A DNA stretch of 49,187 nt from CAZSTA01 sp964609495 [NCBI: uncultured bacterium] (GCA_964609495.1 CAZSTA010000003.1:1557-50743); one strand, 5' to 3'; numbered from the stretch's first letter, positions 17,140-25,967 are shown. Notes: a model not told the origin generated them from the sequence alone. Made by a program: numbers and translations.

Positions 17140-18057
17140 TTAGATAGCGAATCCCAATTCCTCTAATCTTTTTCTTCCTTCCTTATCGAACTTTCCTCTC
17201 TCGCCATCGGTTAGGTTTCGCAAAGGTGAGCGCGATGTGCCTCCTTCTATCCCCCGCCAATATAACGCCCTCTTCAATAGAGGAAGATCTCCCTTAACTA
17301 CCTCTTCTAATTCGAAGATCTTCTGCTGATAAGCTAAGGCGCCCTTGTAATCACCAGCTTGAAACCTCTCATATAGGGCTACGTAAGGCTCTGGAAATGC
17401 GCTCCCAACTCCCGTTACTGCTCCTGCTCCTCCATGGGCTAAATTCGAGAGAAAGAGGGTATCAGCTCCTGAGATCACTCGGAAATCTTCTTTCTCCACT
17501 CTTAGATAATCCAATAGCTTTTGGAAAGAACCACTGCTATCCTTTATCCCCACTATATTAGGAAAGTCCTTTGCCAGACGCTCGAGTGTTTCAAATCCCA
17601 AATCATTACCTGTAAGTTGGGGGATATTATAGATATAGATATAGGTATCTTCAACTGCCCCCGCGATCTGTCCGTAATAGTCGTAAAGAGCTTCTTGGCT
17701 ACACTTGTAGTAAAATGGGGTCACGACTCCTATACCTGATACCCCTAAGCTAACGGAATGGCGAGCTAGCTCTAAAGTGTCTTGAGCGGTGATAGCTCCT
17801 ACATGCATTACAACTCTGGTCTTATCTCCCACCTCATCTATAACTGTCTCAGCTACCTTTTTACGCTCCTCTATCGAGAGAAGAGGTCCTTCTCCTGTAG
17901 AGCCACATACAAATAATCCATGCACCCCCTTATCCACTAGAAAGGCACAAAGCTTCCTTACAGCCTTATAATTGACCTCCTGGTTCTTATCAAGAGGAGT
18001 AAGCATCGCGGGGTTTACTCCCCTCATCTTTTTATCGTTATCCAATCCTTTTGACAT
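17140..18057 (-). CDS. DapA/N-acetylneuraminate lyase superfamily aldolase, probably not DapA
   Basis: The protein has 305 residues and is a TIM barrel class I aldolase. The Schiff-base lysine is K172 (GIKDSSG) and the catalytic tyrosine Y143 lies in YNIPQLTG. GSTGEG (52-57) binds the pyruvyl carboxylate. True DapA has an arginine in the YNVP-R-TG motif that binds the semialdehyde carboxylate. Here Q147 and L148 stand there, so a lyase of sugar acids (KDG aldolase or N-acetylneuraminate lyase type) is more likely. It is the last gene of an operon with an oxidoreductase and a ThDP enzyme, which also suggests carbohydrate metabolism. Confidence 0.85.
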   Translation of the reverse strand: MSKGLDNDKKMRGVNPAMLTPLDKNQEVNYKAVRKLCAFLVDKGVHGLFVCGSTGEGPLLSIEERKKVAETVIDEVGDKTRVVMHVGAITAQDTLELARHSVSLGVSGIGVVTPFYYKCSQEALYDYYGQIAGAVEDTYIYIYNIPQLTGNDLGFETLERLAKDFPNIVGIKDSSGSFQKLLDYLRVEKEDFRVISGADTLFLSNLAHGGAGAVTGVGSAFPEPYVALYERFQAGDYKGALAYQQKIFELEEVVKGDLPLLKRALYWRGIEGGTSRSPLRNLTDGERGKFDKEGRKRLEELGFAI

Positions 18058-18079
18058 CTCCTTTCCGTTATAATTAATA

Positions 18080-19093
18080 TCAATAATTCAACTCAAGCCT
18101 CTTGCCCTCTTTGGATGCTCTATAGGCAGATAAGATGGTCTGGAGGGTTAGTTTTGCCTCCTCGGGTTTAACGATCGGTTCTTTATCCTGTAGAATACAA
18201 TCCACAAAGTGATTCACACCTCGTCCCACAGAATATTCCCACCAAACCGGATTGTGTTCGACTTCTAGGTATTGAGGAGAACCCTTATCCTTTACTATAA
18301 AGAGGGGCTTCTCCGCTTCATTGCAGATGTGGATAGAACCGTTTGGGCCATATATGTCCTTCCTCTCACTCCATACATCAGAGGTTGCGGCATAAGTTAC
18401 TACCACTTCAGCCATAAAATTATCGGGAAACTCCAGAGTGACGGTGGAGCAATCATCAGCTTTATTCTCAGCAGTTACGACTAACCTCTTCATAGTAGCC
18501 GTTACTGCGTTGGGTAGGCCGAAGAAGTAGTGCATCAGATCGATGAAGTGCGTTCCAGTATCCGCCATAGCTCCTCCCCCAGCCTTATCCCAGGTTCCCT
18601 TCCAGCTATTTGGATCATCCATTCGCCACATCTCATTTCCGATACAGACTGCTAGGCAGAAGAAGGGTTTGCCTATCTCTCCGTTGTTCAATAATTCCTT
18701 TGCCCTCTGGTGAGCAGGGAGGAAGCGCTGATTTAGAGCTACGAAGAAGCGTCTCCCCTTCTTCTCCGCGGTGGTTATCATATCATCAGCCTCTTCAATA
18801 GTCATAGAGATCGGCTTCTCTAAGATAACATCTTTGCCAGCTTCAAAGGCTTCTAAGGTGACTTGGTGATGGAGGAAGTGAGGGAGACATATATCAACTA
18901 CTTGAATGGATTTATCCTCTAGGAGATAGTGATAATCGGTTGTGATCTGGGAAACTTCATATTTATCAGCGAGAGCCTTAGCCGCTTTCTCGCTTAGGTC
19001 AGCTATGCCGGCTATCTGAACATCTTGACGCTTCAAATAGGCATTTACATGGACTCTGCTCACTCCTCCAGCCCCGATGACGCCGATCTTCAT
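18080..19093 (-). CDS. Gfo/Idh/MocA-family oxidoreductase
   Basis: The protein has 337 residues. The Rossmann motif GVIGAGGVSR is at 3-12 and EKPISMT holds the conserved lysine. DTGTHFIDLMHYFFG has the histidine of the C-terminal domain. Full length and apparently intact. The family oxidises or reduces sugars, inositols and related compounds with NAD(P); substrate unknown. It overlaps the small gene upstream by 4 nt and lies 22 nt from the aldolase downstream, so it is part of a tight operon. Confidence 0.92.
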   Translation of the reverse strand: MKIGVIGAGGVSRVHVNAYLKRQDVQIAGIADLSEKAAKALADKYEVSQITTDYHYLLEDKSIQVVDICLPHFLHHQVTLEAFEAGKDVILEKPISMTIEEADDMITTAEKKGRRFFVALNQRFLPAHQRAKELLNNGEIGKPFFCLAVCIGNEMWRMDDPNSWKGTWDKAGGGAMADTGTHFIDLMHYFFGLPNAVTATMKRLVVTAENKADDCSTVTLEFPDNFMAEVVVTYAATSDVWSERKDIYGPNGSIHICNEAEKPLFIVKDKGSPQYLEVEHNPVWWEYSVGRGVNHFVDCILQDKEPIVKPEEAKLTLQTILSAYRASKEGKRLELNY

Positions 19094-19425
19094 ATCAATC
19101 CGCTCCTTTCCAACTCTAATCTCTTTAATTCCTCCAGATTGCGCTTCATACTCTCTATCCCGTCTCTAGCCATATCCCAATCACAATGATCACTCTCCAC
19201 CTCAGATGAATAACCTCTCTGCTTTACAATGTCTTTACTCTCGAATTCCTCGAAACCCATCTCATATTTCTCTTCGAGGTGGCGATTGATAAGCTCATAC
19301 CGATTCAAACGCTTTATTACCTCGTTCTTTAGAATTTTGATGAGCTTATCGTTAAGATCTCTCCCTGACTCAAGTTTATCTAAGATCTTTATTATCTTAT
19401 CTGCTATAATAGGCAACTGCCTCAC
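19090..19425 (-). CDS. Small orphan protein in the ThDP/oxidoreductase operon
   Basis: I do not recognise this 111-residue protein. It is predicted to be helical, charged and soluble, with a possible coiled coil at the C-terminus (SMKRNLEELKRLELERSG). The start is GTG at 19425 with AAGAGG very close; TTG at 19416 is an alternative. It lies 4 nt after the ThDP-enzyme stop and overlaps the oxidoreductase start by 4 nt, so it is clearly translated within the operon and may be an accessory factor. Confidence 0.6.
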   Translation of the reverse strand: MRQLPIIADKIIKILDKLESGRDLNDKLIKILKNEVIKRLNRYELINRHLEEKYEMGFEEFESKDIVKQRGYSSEVESDHCDWDMARDGIESMKRNLEELKRLELERSGLI

Positions 19426-19429
19426 CTCT

Positions 19430-21235
19430 TTAGGTCAGTTTCTCTCCCTTTTTCTCCTCCTCATACTTCTTCCTTCTCTCCTTCATATAGGTAGGAACTG
19501 GAACATCCCACCAACCAGCGACCTTACCACCAGAGTAAGGGAATTCCCTATTCACCATTACCTCAATGACCGCGGGCTTGCCAGAGGCGAAAGCTCGCTC
19601 TAAAGCTGGCTTTACCTCCTCCGCCCTCTCGATCCTCTCTCCATAAGCTCCGAAGGCCTCGGCTATATCCGCGAAGTTTGGGGTATAGAGATCACCGCTG
19701 TCCTTAGCAAATTCGGTCGCCATCGCTTTATCATCTCCATATACAGCCATCTGGAGGTCTTTGATAGCTATCCAACCGATGTTGTTTAAAAGAGCTATGA
19801 CTATCGGGATATCATATTGAACTGCGGTAGCTAATTCATGCAGAGCCATCAGCATATCACCATCCCCGACTACTCCGATTACCGGGGTATCGGGCGCGGC
19901 TAACTTCGCTCCCAGGGAGGCGGGAAGGGTAAAGCCCATAGTGGAGAAGCCACCAGTAGTCAGATTAGTCTTGGGCTTAACGAAACAGTATTCCTGAAAT
20001 ACCTGAGCTTGAGCATTGCCCGAGGAGGTAACTACAATAGCCTCTTCGGGAAGAAACTCCTGAAGTTCCTTAATAAAGCGGGAGATAGTCACCGGAACTC
20101 TATCGGAGTAACGGAACTCGCTGATCATTCCAAACCACTCTGCTTTGAGATCTTGGATCTCCCGGTAATAATCTGTGTTCATATAATCCTTGGGATCAGC
20201 GTTCCCTTTTAGCCAAGTGGCTAACTCCCTAAGCGCTTGTTTAGCATCAGCGATTATTCCCACTTGAACAGGGTAGTTTTTGCCGATCTCCGCAGGATCA
20301 AGGTCGATATGGATCAACTTAGTGGGAGGAATCGAGAAGCTCACTCCGTGCTTATAGGAGGAGGTGGTTTGATCGGCAAAGCGACATCCCACCGCTAGAA
20401 GGACATCTGCCGATGAGCTCAATTTGTTTCCGCAATAGGTCCCCTTAGAGCCGGGATGCCATCCATATAAAGCATGATCCTCGGGGAAAGCACTTTTACC
20501 CATCACGGTAGTTACTACCACCGCTCCTAAGAATTCCGCTAGTTCCTTAAGTTCATCCCAAGCCCTGGCGATTATAACTCCCCCTCCAACTAGGATAACA
20601 GGGCGCTCCGCTTGAAGAAGGAGTTCGCCAGCTTTCTCGATCTGGTCGGGATCGGGTCTGGTCACTCCTGGGGGATGCCTCCCCACCGGATCGGGGATAT
20701 TCACCTCCGCAGAGTCGCATTGAACATCCATAGGCAGATCGATTAGGACAGGGCCTCTTCTTCCCCCTAACATCTGGTTGAAAGCGCGATGCAATACAAA
20801 AGGTAGTTGATCTACTCTTGTCACCTGCCAATATCTCTTGACGAGCGGCTCTAATACTCGAGGGAAGTTAGCCCAATGTCCTCGCTCGATCTCCTGAAGC
20901 ACTCCTCGTCCAAACATATGAGTATGAGTGTCTCCAGTTAGAGCCAGCACTGCGGTGGAATCGACATAAGCTGTGGCTAATCCGATCGCGGTATTTATAG
21001 CACCCGGCCCTATGGAGGTGAATACCGCTAGAGGTTGTCCACTTATTCTATAGTAGGCATCAGCCAAGTGGACAGCACTCTGCTCATGGCGCACCTGTAG
21101 TATCTTAATTTTATCTTCACGTCCGCGAAAAGCATCTACTAATCCTAAATTTCCGTGCCCAGGGATTCCCACCAGATAGGGAACTTTTTCCCTTATAAGA
21201 TACTCCGCTATTATCTGTCCTCCAGTAAGTAACAT
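19430..21235 (-). CDS. Thiamine-diphosphate enzyme, acetolactate-synthase-like
   Basis: The protein has 601 residues with the three-domain layout of acetolactate synthase, sulfoacetaldehyde acetyltransferase and IolD: N-terminal PYR domain, central domain, C-terminal PP domain. The catalytic glutamate is E51 (VRHEQSA). The cofactor motif GDGDM (metal and ThDP site) is followed by the expected NN further on. No regulatory (ilvN) subunit is nearby and neighbours are a sugar oxidoreductase and a pyruvate aldolase, so a catabolic role is more likely than branched-chain amino acid synthesis. Its ribosome-binding site (GGAGGG) is inside the preceding gene, and the ATG shares one base with that gene's stop. 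Confidence 0.88.
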   Translation of the reverse strand: MLLTGGQIIAEYLIREKVPYLVGIPGHGNLGLVDAFRGREDKIKILQVRHEQSAVHLADAYYRISGQPLAVFTSIGPGAINTAIGLATAYVDSTAVLALTGDTHTHMFGRGVLQEIERGHWANFPRVLEPLVKRYWQVTRVDQLPFVLHRAFNQMLGGRRGPVLIDLPMDVQCDSAEVNIPDPVGRHPPGVTRPDPDQIEKAGELLLQAERPVILVGGGVIIARAWDELKELAEFLGAVVVTTVMGKSAFPEDHALYGWHPGSKGTYCGNKLSSSADVLLAVGCRFADQTTSSYKHGVSFSIPPTKLIHIDLDPAEIGKNYPVQVGIIADAKQALRELATWLKGNADPKDYMNTDYYREIQDLKAEWFGMISEFRYSDRVPVTISRFIKELQEFLPEEAIVVTSSGNAQAQVFQEYCFVKPKTNLTTGGFSTMGFTLPASLGAKLAAPDTPVIGVVGDGDMLMALHELATAVQYDIPIVIALLNNIGWIAIKDLQMAVYGDDKAMATEFAKDSGDLYTPNFADIAEAFGAYGERIERAEEVKPALERAFASGKPAVIEVMVNREFPYSGGKVAGWWDVPVPTYMKERRKKYEEEKKGEKLT

Positions 21236-21768
21236 TATAATCCCTCCATATTGTTCGCAACTAAACGTGATATATCGTATTCACTCTCTACTTCGGTAAA
21301 GGCTATAAGTAATTCTAAATCCTCCTGCTCCTGGGGAGAGACTATTATCTCCGAGGATAAAGTTAGAAGCTGATCCCTATCTTCATCCGAGATGTAAGGT
21401 GAGACTTCGATCTCCCCTATATCTTCCTCCAGAAGATCATATTCATCCTCATACAATTCCTCCTCCTCAAAATCGAAGGTATCATCCGAGGAATCGACCA
21501 ACCGTTTGGTAGCGAATAAACCTTCCCTTTTGTTGGGATAGATATCTATATTTGTCATCAATGCAGAGATAAATTTAAACATCATCTGCAAATATCTGGC
21601 AAGATTTTCCTCCCCTTTATCTCGAACGTCATCGATGAATTTGGAGAAAGTGTTGAGAAAGGTTTTATCAAACTTCTCCAGATTTTCCTTAATCAGAGAT
21701 TTCATCATACTAGGTGTAGAGGCATTAGCTATCTTCTCAATTAACCTTTTAGCTTGTCTAGGCGTCAT
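21235..21768 (-). CDS. Acidic orphan protein, first gene of the ThDP operon
   Basis: I do not recognise this 177-residue protein. The first 80 residues are helical and mildly basic. Residues around 98-120 are a very acidic stretch (DFEEEELYEDEYDLLEEDIGE). The C-terminal part is also acidic. No signal peptide or membrane segment is visible. It is separated from the ThDP gene by a 1-nt overlap and has a clear promoter about 90 nt upstream, so it is the leading cistron of the operon. A structural or regulatory role is a guess. Confidence 0.65.
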   Translation of the reverse strand: MTPRQAKRLIEKIANASTPSMMKSLIKENLEKFDKTFLNTFSKFIDDVRDKGEENLARYLQMMFKFISALMTNIDIYPNKREGLFATKRLVDSSDDTFDFEEEELYEDEYDLLEEDIGEIEVSPYISDEDRDQLLTLSSEIIVSPQEQEDLELLIAFTEVESEYDISRLVANNMEGL

Positions 21769-21797
21769 TATATATATCTCTCTTCTCTTGATTGTTC

Positions 21798-21826
21798 TTG
21801 ACAGAAATCGTTATAGATAGTATAAT
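21798..21826 (+). promoter_or_regulatory. Consensus promoter for the DUF554 gene pair
   Basis: TTGACA (21798-21803), a 17-bp spacer and TATAAT (21821-21826) face right toward the gene at 21912. The predicted start near 21833 is only about 17 nt from the start of the opposing promoter. Confidence 0.8.
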
Positions 21827-21856
21827 TATTGACGTTATAATTTGTTATACATCCAA

Positions 21857-21886
21857 ATTATAGCATTTGAAATCGCCATTTGTCAA
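21857..21886 (-). promoter_or_regulatory. Consensus promoter for the ThDP operon
   Basis: On the minus strand TTGACA (21886-21881), an 18-bp spacer and TATAAT (21862-21857) face left toward the gene starting at 21768. Predicted start near 21850. It faces the rightward promoter head-on. Confidence 0.78.
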
Positions 21887-21911
21887 GTTTTTTAAATAGG
21901 AAAAGAGGTTG

Positions 21912-22607
21912 ATGATCATCGAAGGAACTATAGTAAATATCATTACGGTAGTAGCTGGAAGTTTGATAGGATATTTCTTCAAGCGGCATCTCAGCCTAAA
22001 CATCCAGCAGATTTTGATGCAGGGCTTGGGATTATCTACGATATTAATTGGACTAAAGATGGGCTTTGAGACGGAGAATCTATTAATAGTTATATGTAGC
22101 TTAGTTATCGGAGGAGCAATAGGAGAGGTGTTAATGATAGAGGCAAGATTAGAGAGGATAGGAGATAATTTGAAGGAAAGATTCGGCAAGGGAGAGGGGA
22201 GGTTTACCGAGGCTTTTTTAACAGCCAGCTTAGTATATTGTGTAGGAGCTATGACGGTGCTGGGCTCCCTACAGGATGGATTAGGAGAGACTCCTGTAAT
22301 CCTCTACACTAAATCTATGCTTGATGGAGTCGCCGCGATCGTCTTCACCTCCACCTTGGGTATAGGAGCTATCTTCGCCGCTTTAACGATTCTCGTATAT
22401 CAAGGGTTGTTGACCCTCTTCGCCAGCTTCTTAAAACCGATATTAACTGACGCTATGATCAGGGAGATGACAGCCGTGGGAGGGCTATTGATAGTGGGGA
22501 TCGGGATTAACCTTTTGGATATCAGGAAGATCAAGGTTGGAAATTTACTTCCGGCTATTTTAATAGCGGTATTAATAGTAGCGATAATCGGATTATTTGG
22601 AGGGTAG
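21912..22607 (+). CDS. DUF554 family membrane protein
   Basis: The protein has 231 residues. It is very hydrophobic, with about seven predicted transmembrane segments and glycine-rich helices (TIVNIITVVAGSLIGYF at the start; CSLVIGGAIGE; GLLIVGIGINLLDI near the end). It matches the DUF554/YdfK/YqgA family of small membrane proteins with poorly known transport function. The ATG at 21912 is preferred over a TTG at 21909 because GAGG sits 3 nt before the ATG and abuts the TTG. It is followed 3 nt later by a small gene. Confidence 0.88.
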   Translation: MIIEGTIVNIITVVAGSLIGYFFKRHLSLNIQQILMQGLGLSTILIGLKMGFETENLLIVICSLVIGGAIGEVLMIEARLERIGDNLKERFGKGEGRFTEAFLTASLVYCVGAMTVLGSLQDGLGETPVILYTKSMLDGVAAIVFTSTLGIGAIFAALTILVYQGLLTLFASFLKPILTDAMIREMTAVGGLLIVGIGINLLDIRKIKVGNLLPAILIAVLIVAIIGLFGG

Positions 22608-22610
22608 AAA

Positions 22611-22934
22611 ATGGGCTATAGCATAACTCGTTTTTATAGAGCGGGGAAGAAGAAGTTATTCGATGAGATAGATGAGCTAATGAGGAATAGTGGCTATGAT
22701 CTGAAGGATTTTGATGATAGAGGAGGGGTATTGAAAGTTCGATATATCGAGCCGATCGTAACTTTCTTCGAAGGATGGATAGAGATCACTATTACGGATT
22801 ATGACCTTATATATTCTTCAGTCCTTCCAACTGAGAAGATATACCAGGTCGAGTTGGCTTGCGATGATACCAGGAGAAAGGAAATGATGGAAATAGTGGT
22901 GGAGAGATTGAAAAAATACGAGAAAGCGGATTGA
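22611..22934 (+). CDS. Small conserved-looking protein of unknown function
   Basis: I do not recognise this 107-residue soluble protein. Its predicted alternation of helix and strand (VRYIEPIVTFFEGWIEITITDYD) suggests a compact alpha/beta fold. The start ATG has GGAGGG 6 nt upstream inside the end of the DUF554 gene, showing an operon. The last codons overlap the promoter of the aminotransferase. Confidence 0.65.
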   Translation: MGYSITRFYRAGKKKLFDEIDELMRNSGYDLKDFDDRGGVLKVRYIEPIVTFFEGWIEITITDYDLIYSSVLPTEKIYQVELACDDTRRKEMMEIVVERLKKYEKAD

Positions 22935-22959
22935 GATCGAGTCGATCTTATGGTATAAT
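22931..22959 (+). promoter_or_regulatory. Promoter of the aspartate aminotransferase gene
   Basis: TTGAGA (22931-22936), a 17-bp spacer and TATAAT (22954-22959). The -35 overlaps the stop codon of the preceding gene. Predicted leader of about 78 nt. Confidence 0.78.
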
Positions 22960-23043
22960 AGGTTATGATCGCGTGTTTCGAGAGTTATGTTCCGAAGCGA
23001 GATGTTGCTTTAAGTCTTTAAGGAAAGAAAGGAGTTTGAGATT

Positions 23044-24237
23044 ATGAGTTTATCAAGTAGAGCAAGAAATTTAAATCCTTCTCCGACTTTGGCTATGACT
23101 ACCAAAGCGGCGCAGATGAGAAGGGAGGGGATAGATGTAATCAGCTTCAGTGCGGGGGAGCCCGATTTCGATACTCCTGATAATATCAAACAGGCCGCGA
23201 TCGAGGCTATCCAGAGCGGATTTACTAAATATACTCCTGTTGCAGGGACTCCTGAGCTTAAAGAAGCTGTATGTAAAAAATTTGCCAGAGATAATGGACT
23301 GAATTATGAGCCCTCCCAGGTGATAGTTTCTTGCGGAGGTAAACACGTGATCTATAACGCTCTTCAAGTGCTTTGTGAGGAGGGAGATGAGGTGATAATC
23401 CCCTCTCCTTATTGGGTGAGCTATCCTGAACAAGTTAAGCTAACTTCTGCAACTCCAGTGATAATCGAGACCAAAGAGGACAAGGAATTTCGCTTGGATA
23501 CGAAAGCCTTAAAGCAGAAGATCACCGATAAGACAAAGGTGATGATTCTCAACAGCCCTTGCAATCCCACTGGAGCGGTTTATGATAAGAATACCTTAGA
23601 GCAGATCGCCGAGTTAGCGGTGGCGAAGGGTATGTATGTGATCTCCGATGAGCTATATGAGGAGATAATCTATGATGGGAATGTCCATTATAGTATCGCC
23701 TCCTTCGGAGAGGATATCAAGAATCTGACGATAATGGTCAACGGGGTATCGAAAGCTTATGCTATGACTGGTTGGAGAATCGGTTATGGTGTGGGACCTG
23801 AGGAAGTGATCAAAGCTATGAGCAAGTTACAGGGTCAAAGTACCTCTAATCCTACCTCTATCTCTCAGAAAGCGGTGATAGAGGCGCTAAATGGTCCTCA
23901 GGACACGATCGAGATGATGGTAGCTGAGTTCGATAAGAGAAGAAGGTATATAGTTGATAGGGTCAACGCGATACCGGGTATAAGCTGTCTGCTTCCCAAG
24001 GGAGCGTTCTATGTATTTCCGAACATAGCAGAGTTGAAGGGGAGGAAGTATAAGGGTGAGACTATAACTAACTCCTCTCGTATAAGCGATTTCCTCCTTG
24101 AGGAAGCTAGGATAGCGACAGTTCCCGGAGTTGGTTTTGGGGCTGACGATTATATAAGGATATCCTATGCTACCTCTATGAGCAATATAGAGAAGGGATT
24201 AGATAGGATGCAAGAGGCTCTTAGGGAACTTGAGTAA
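23044..24237 (+). CDS. aspC: Class I aspartate aminotransferase
   Basis: The protein has 397 residues and belongs to the I-gamma aspartate aminotransferases of thermophiles and Bacillus-like bacteria. The PLP lysine is K237 in NGVSKAYAMTGWRIGY. N174 (NPTGAVY), D202 and Y205 (SDELYEE) and R245 complete the cofactor and substrate site. It interconverts aspartate and oxaloacetate with glutamate and 2-oxoglutarate; some members also act on prephenate. It stands alone with its own promoter and a following hairpin. The ATG has AAAGGAG upstream. Confidence 0.93.
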   Translation: MSLSSRARNLNPSPTLAMTTKAAQMRREGIDVISFSAGEPDFDTPDNIKQAAIEAIQSGFTKYTPVAGTPELKEAVCKKFARDNGLNYEPSQVIVSCGGKHVIYNALQVLCEEGDEVIIPSPYWVSYPEQVKLTSATPVIIETKEDKEFRLDTKALKQKITDKTKVMILNSPCNPTGAVYDKNTLEQIAELAVAKGMYVISDELYEEIIYDGNVHYSIASFGEDIKNLTIMVNGVSKAYAMTGWRIGYGVGPEEVIKAMSKLQGQSTSNPTSISQKAVIEALNGPQDTIEMMVAEFDKRRRYIVDRVNAIPGISCLLPKGAFYVFPNIAELKGRKYKGETITNSSRISDFLLEEARIATVPGVGFGADDYIRISYATSMSNIEKGLDRMQEALRELE

Positions 24238-24265
24238 AACTTGAGTAGAATACAACTTTGCTAAT

Positions 24266-24301
24266 AAACTCCTCTAGTTCTATGGTCAACTGGAGGAGTT
24301 T
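24266..24301 (+). terminator. Hairpin after the aminotransferase gene
   Basis: A 14-bp stem (AAACTCCTCTAGTT/AACTGGAGGAGTTT, one G-U) with an 8-nt loop. No strong T run follows. The same stem core recurs at 26000-26038. Confidence 0.6.
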
Positions 24302-24390
24302 CAGTATATCACAAAGTTAAGATTTTATTCACTGACAAATCCATTTTGCGGTTAAAAATCATCGAACTTTTTAAATTAGGAGGGTATAAA

Positions 24391-25083
24391 TTGAAAAAAG
24401 TATATATAATAGCAACTATCATTGTGATAGTAGTAGGTATAGGCTCCTCTGTTGTCCTATCTAGGTGTAGTGGATCTATGACTAATACAGAAATAATCAA
24501 GCTCCCTGAGCCAAAGTTCGACAGCACTACCTCTGTCGAAAAGGCTTTGCATGAGAGGAGATCGATCAGAGATTATAAGGATGAGCCGTTAACGCTTGCC
24601 GAGGTTTCCCAGCTCCTTTGGGCTGCCCAAGGAATTACCAACCCAAGAGGTTTTAGAACAGCACCTTCTGCCGGTGCCCTTTACCCGCTTGAGGTTTATG
24701 TGGTGATAGGGGAGGTAGAGGGTCTAACCCAGGGTATTTATAAATACAAACCTGATGAGCATGAGCTGGTAAAGGTTGCCGAGGGAGATAAAAGAGCTGA
24801 GATGTCCGCTGCTGCACTCGGACAGTCTAGCGTCGAAGATGGGGCTATAAACATCATATTTTCGGCGGTTTATGAGCGGACAACTAGAAAGTATGGAGAT
24901 CGAGGCTATAGATATGTTTTTATGGAAGCTGGTCATTCAGCCCAAAATGTTTATCTACAGGCAGTTTCCTTGGGGCTCGGAACGGTGGTTGTTGGAGCTT
25001 TTGAGGATAATAGGGTGAAAAAAATTATAAATATGCTAGACGAGGAGAGTCCTTTGTCTATAATGCCTGTAGGGAGAAAGTAG
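24391..25083 (+). CDS. Membrane-anchored or exported SagB-type nitroreductase
   Basis: The protein has 230 residues from the TTG at 24391, which has AGGAGGG 6 nt upstream. An upstream TTG at 24346 would add 15 residues without a site. Residues 5-23 are a hydrophobic segment (signal anchor); C26 is not in a good lipobox. The rest is a nitroreductase-fold FMN enzyme of the SagB subfamily, with ERRSIRDY near 55-62 and RTAPSAGALYPLE near 89-101. SagB-type enzymes oxidise azolines in peptide natural products, but many relatives act elsewhere. No YcaO or precursor peptide gene is adjacent. It forms a pair with a formamidase gene 17 nt downstream. Confidence 0.82.
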   Translation: MKKVYIIATIIVIVVGIGSSVVLSRCSGSMTNTEIIKLPEPKFDSTTSVEKALHERRSIRDYKDEPLTLAEVSQLLWAAQGITNPRGFRTAPSAGALYPLEVYVVIGEVEGLTQGIYKYKPDEHELVKVAEGDKRAEMSAAALGQSSVEDGAINIIFSAVYERTTRKYGDRGYRYVFMEAGHSAQNVYLQAVSLGLGTVVVGAFEDNRVKKIINMLDEESPLSIMPVGRK

Positions 25084-25100
25084 GTGAAAGAAGCCTGAAA

Positions 25101-25967
25101 ATGAAAAGAGTTAGTAGAGATAAAACTGTTCCTGTTGATAAAAGGTATAGGATTAAAGAGCCAGTTGCTGAAGTTGATCTTGAAGAGAGTTTCATTATAG
25201 AGACAATTAATTTCAGAACACCAATTATATACTCACCAGATGATGCAAACCCGAAGGAATACAAGGAAAGAGAGGAGACTGGTCCCATTTATATTAATGG
25301 GATTAACGCGGGAGATATCATCCGAATTCATATTGAGAATATAAAGCCGGTGGGACATGCCAGCGGAGGTTGGTATAATGATCCTCAACAGAATTCTTTC
25401 CTGGAAATAGAGAATGACAAAGTTTATTTCCCAGGTGGGATATGGGCAAGAAAAGAAATGATGATAGGCGATATTTACGTTACACCTGCTTCAATGGTTC
25501 TAAATCCCTGGGATAATGGGGGCAACATGGATTTTAAAGACATTTGCCCTGGTAATAGTCTTTGTCTCAAGGCGGAGTATGCGGGTGGACTCCTGGTTTT
25601 AGGAGATGTGCATGCCTGCCAAGGCGATGGTGAGATACTTGGACTTGGGGCGGAATGTGCCGCTGACGTTCAAATTAAGATAACAAAGGAGGAGAGATTT
25701 CGATCTGAGCGACCATTGATAATCAAGCAAAACTCGTATGTTTGTATTGCCTGTCGAGAAAGCTATGCGGAAGCGAGGGATTTAGCTGCTGCTGATGCTG
25801 CGAAGATCCTGAGAGAGTTAGCAAAAATCACCGAAGGTGAGGCTGAATTATATTGCAAGACCGTTGGGGATTTAAGGAATGGCGCTGTTTGGCCGATGGG
25901 CTTAAAAGAAGTGCATAATATTCCTTTAGTAGTTGGATTAGAAGTGCCTACACCATTTTTAAAATAA
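25101..25967 (+). CDS. Acetamidase/formamidase family protein
   Basis: The protein has 288 residues. Family motifs GNMD (141-144) and DVHACQGDGE (169-178) are present, along with GLGAECAADV. The family hydrolyses formamide or acetamide to ammonia and the acid, using zinc-like metal residues. It is slightly shorter than many fungal or mycobacterial FmdA proteins but looks complete. It follows the SagB-like gene with weak Shine-Dalgarno signals, so the pair is probably co-transcribed. Confidence 0.9.
   Translation: MKRVSRDKTVPVDKRYRIKEPVAEVDLEESFIIETINFRTPIIYSPDDANPKEYKEREETGPIYINGINAGDIIRIHIENIKPVGHASGGWYNDPQQNSFLEIENDKVYFPGGIWARKEMMIGDIYVTPASMVLNPWDNGGNMDFKDICPGNSLCLKAEYAGGLLVLGDVHACQGDGEILGLGAECAADVQIKITKEERFRSERPLIIKQNSYVCIACRESYAEARDLAAADAAKILRELAKITEGEAELYCKTVGDLRNGAVWPMGLKEVHNIPLVVGLEVPTPFLK

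Noticed and set aside
17140-18057. DapA (lysine biosynthesis) label
   Set aside because: The arginine of the YNVP-R-TG motif is replaced by Gln-Leu, and the operon points to sugar metabolism.
19430-21235. Biosynthetic acetolactate synthase (IlvB)
   Set aside because: No regulatory subunit or ilv genes are adjacent; neighbours suggest a catabolic ThDP enzyme instead.
24391-25083. RiPP (thiazole/oxazole) cluster based on the SagB-like gene
   Set aside because: No YcaO, precursor peptide or transporter gene lies nearby.
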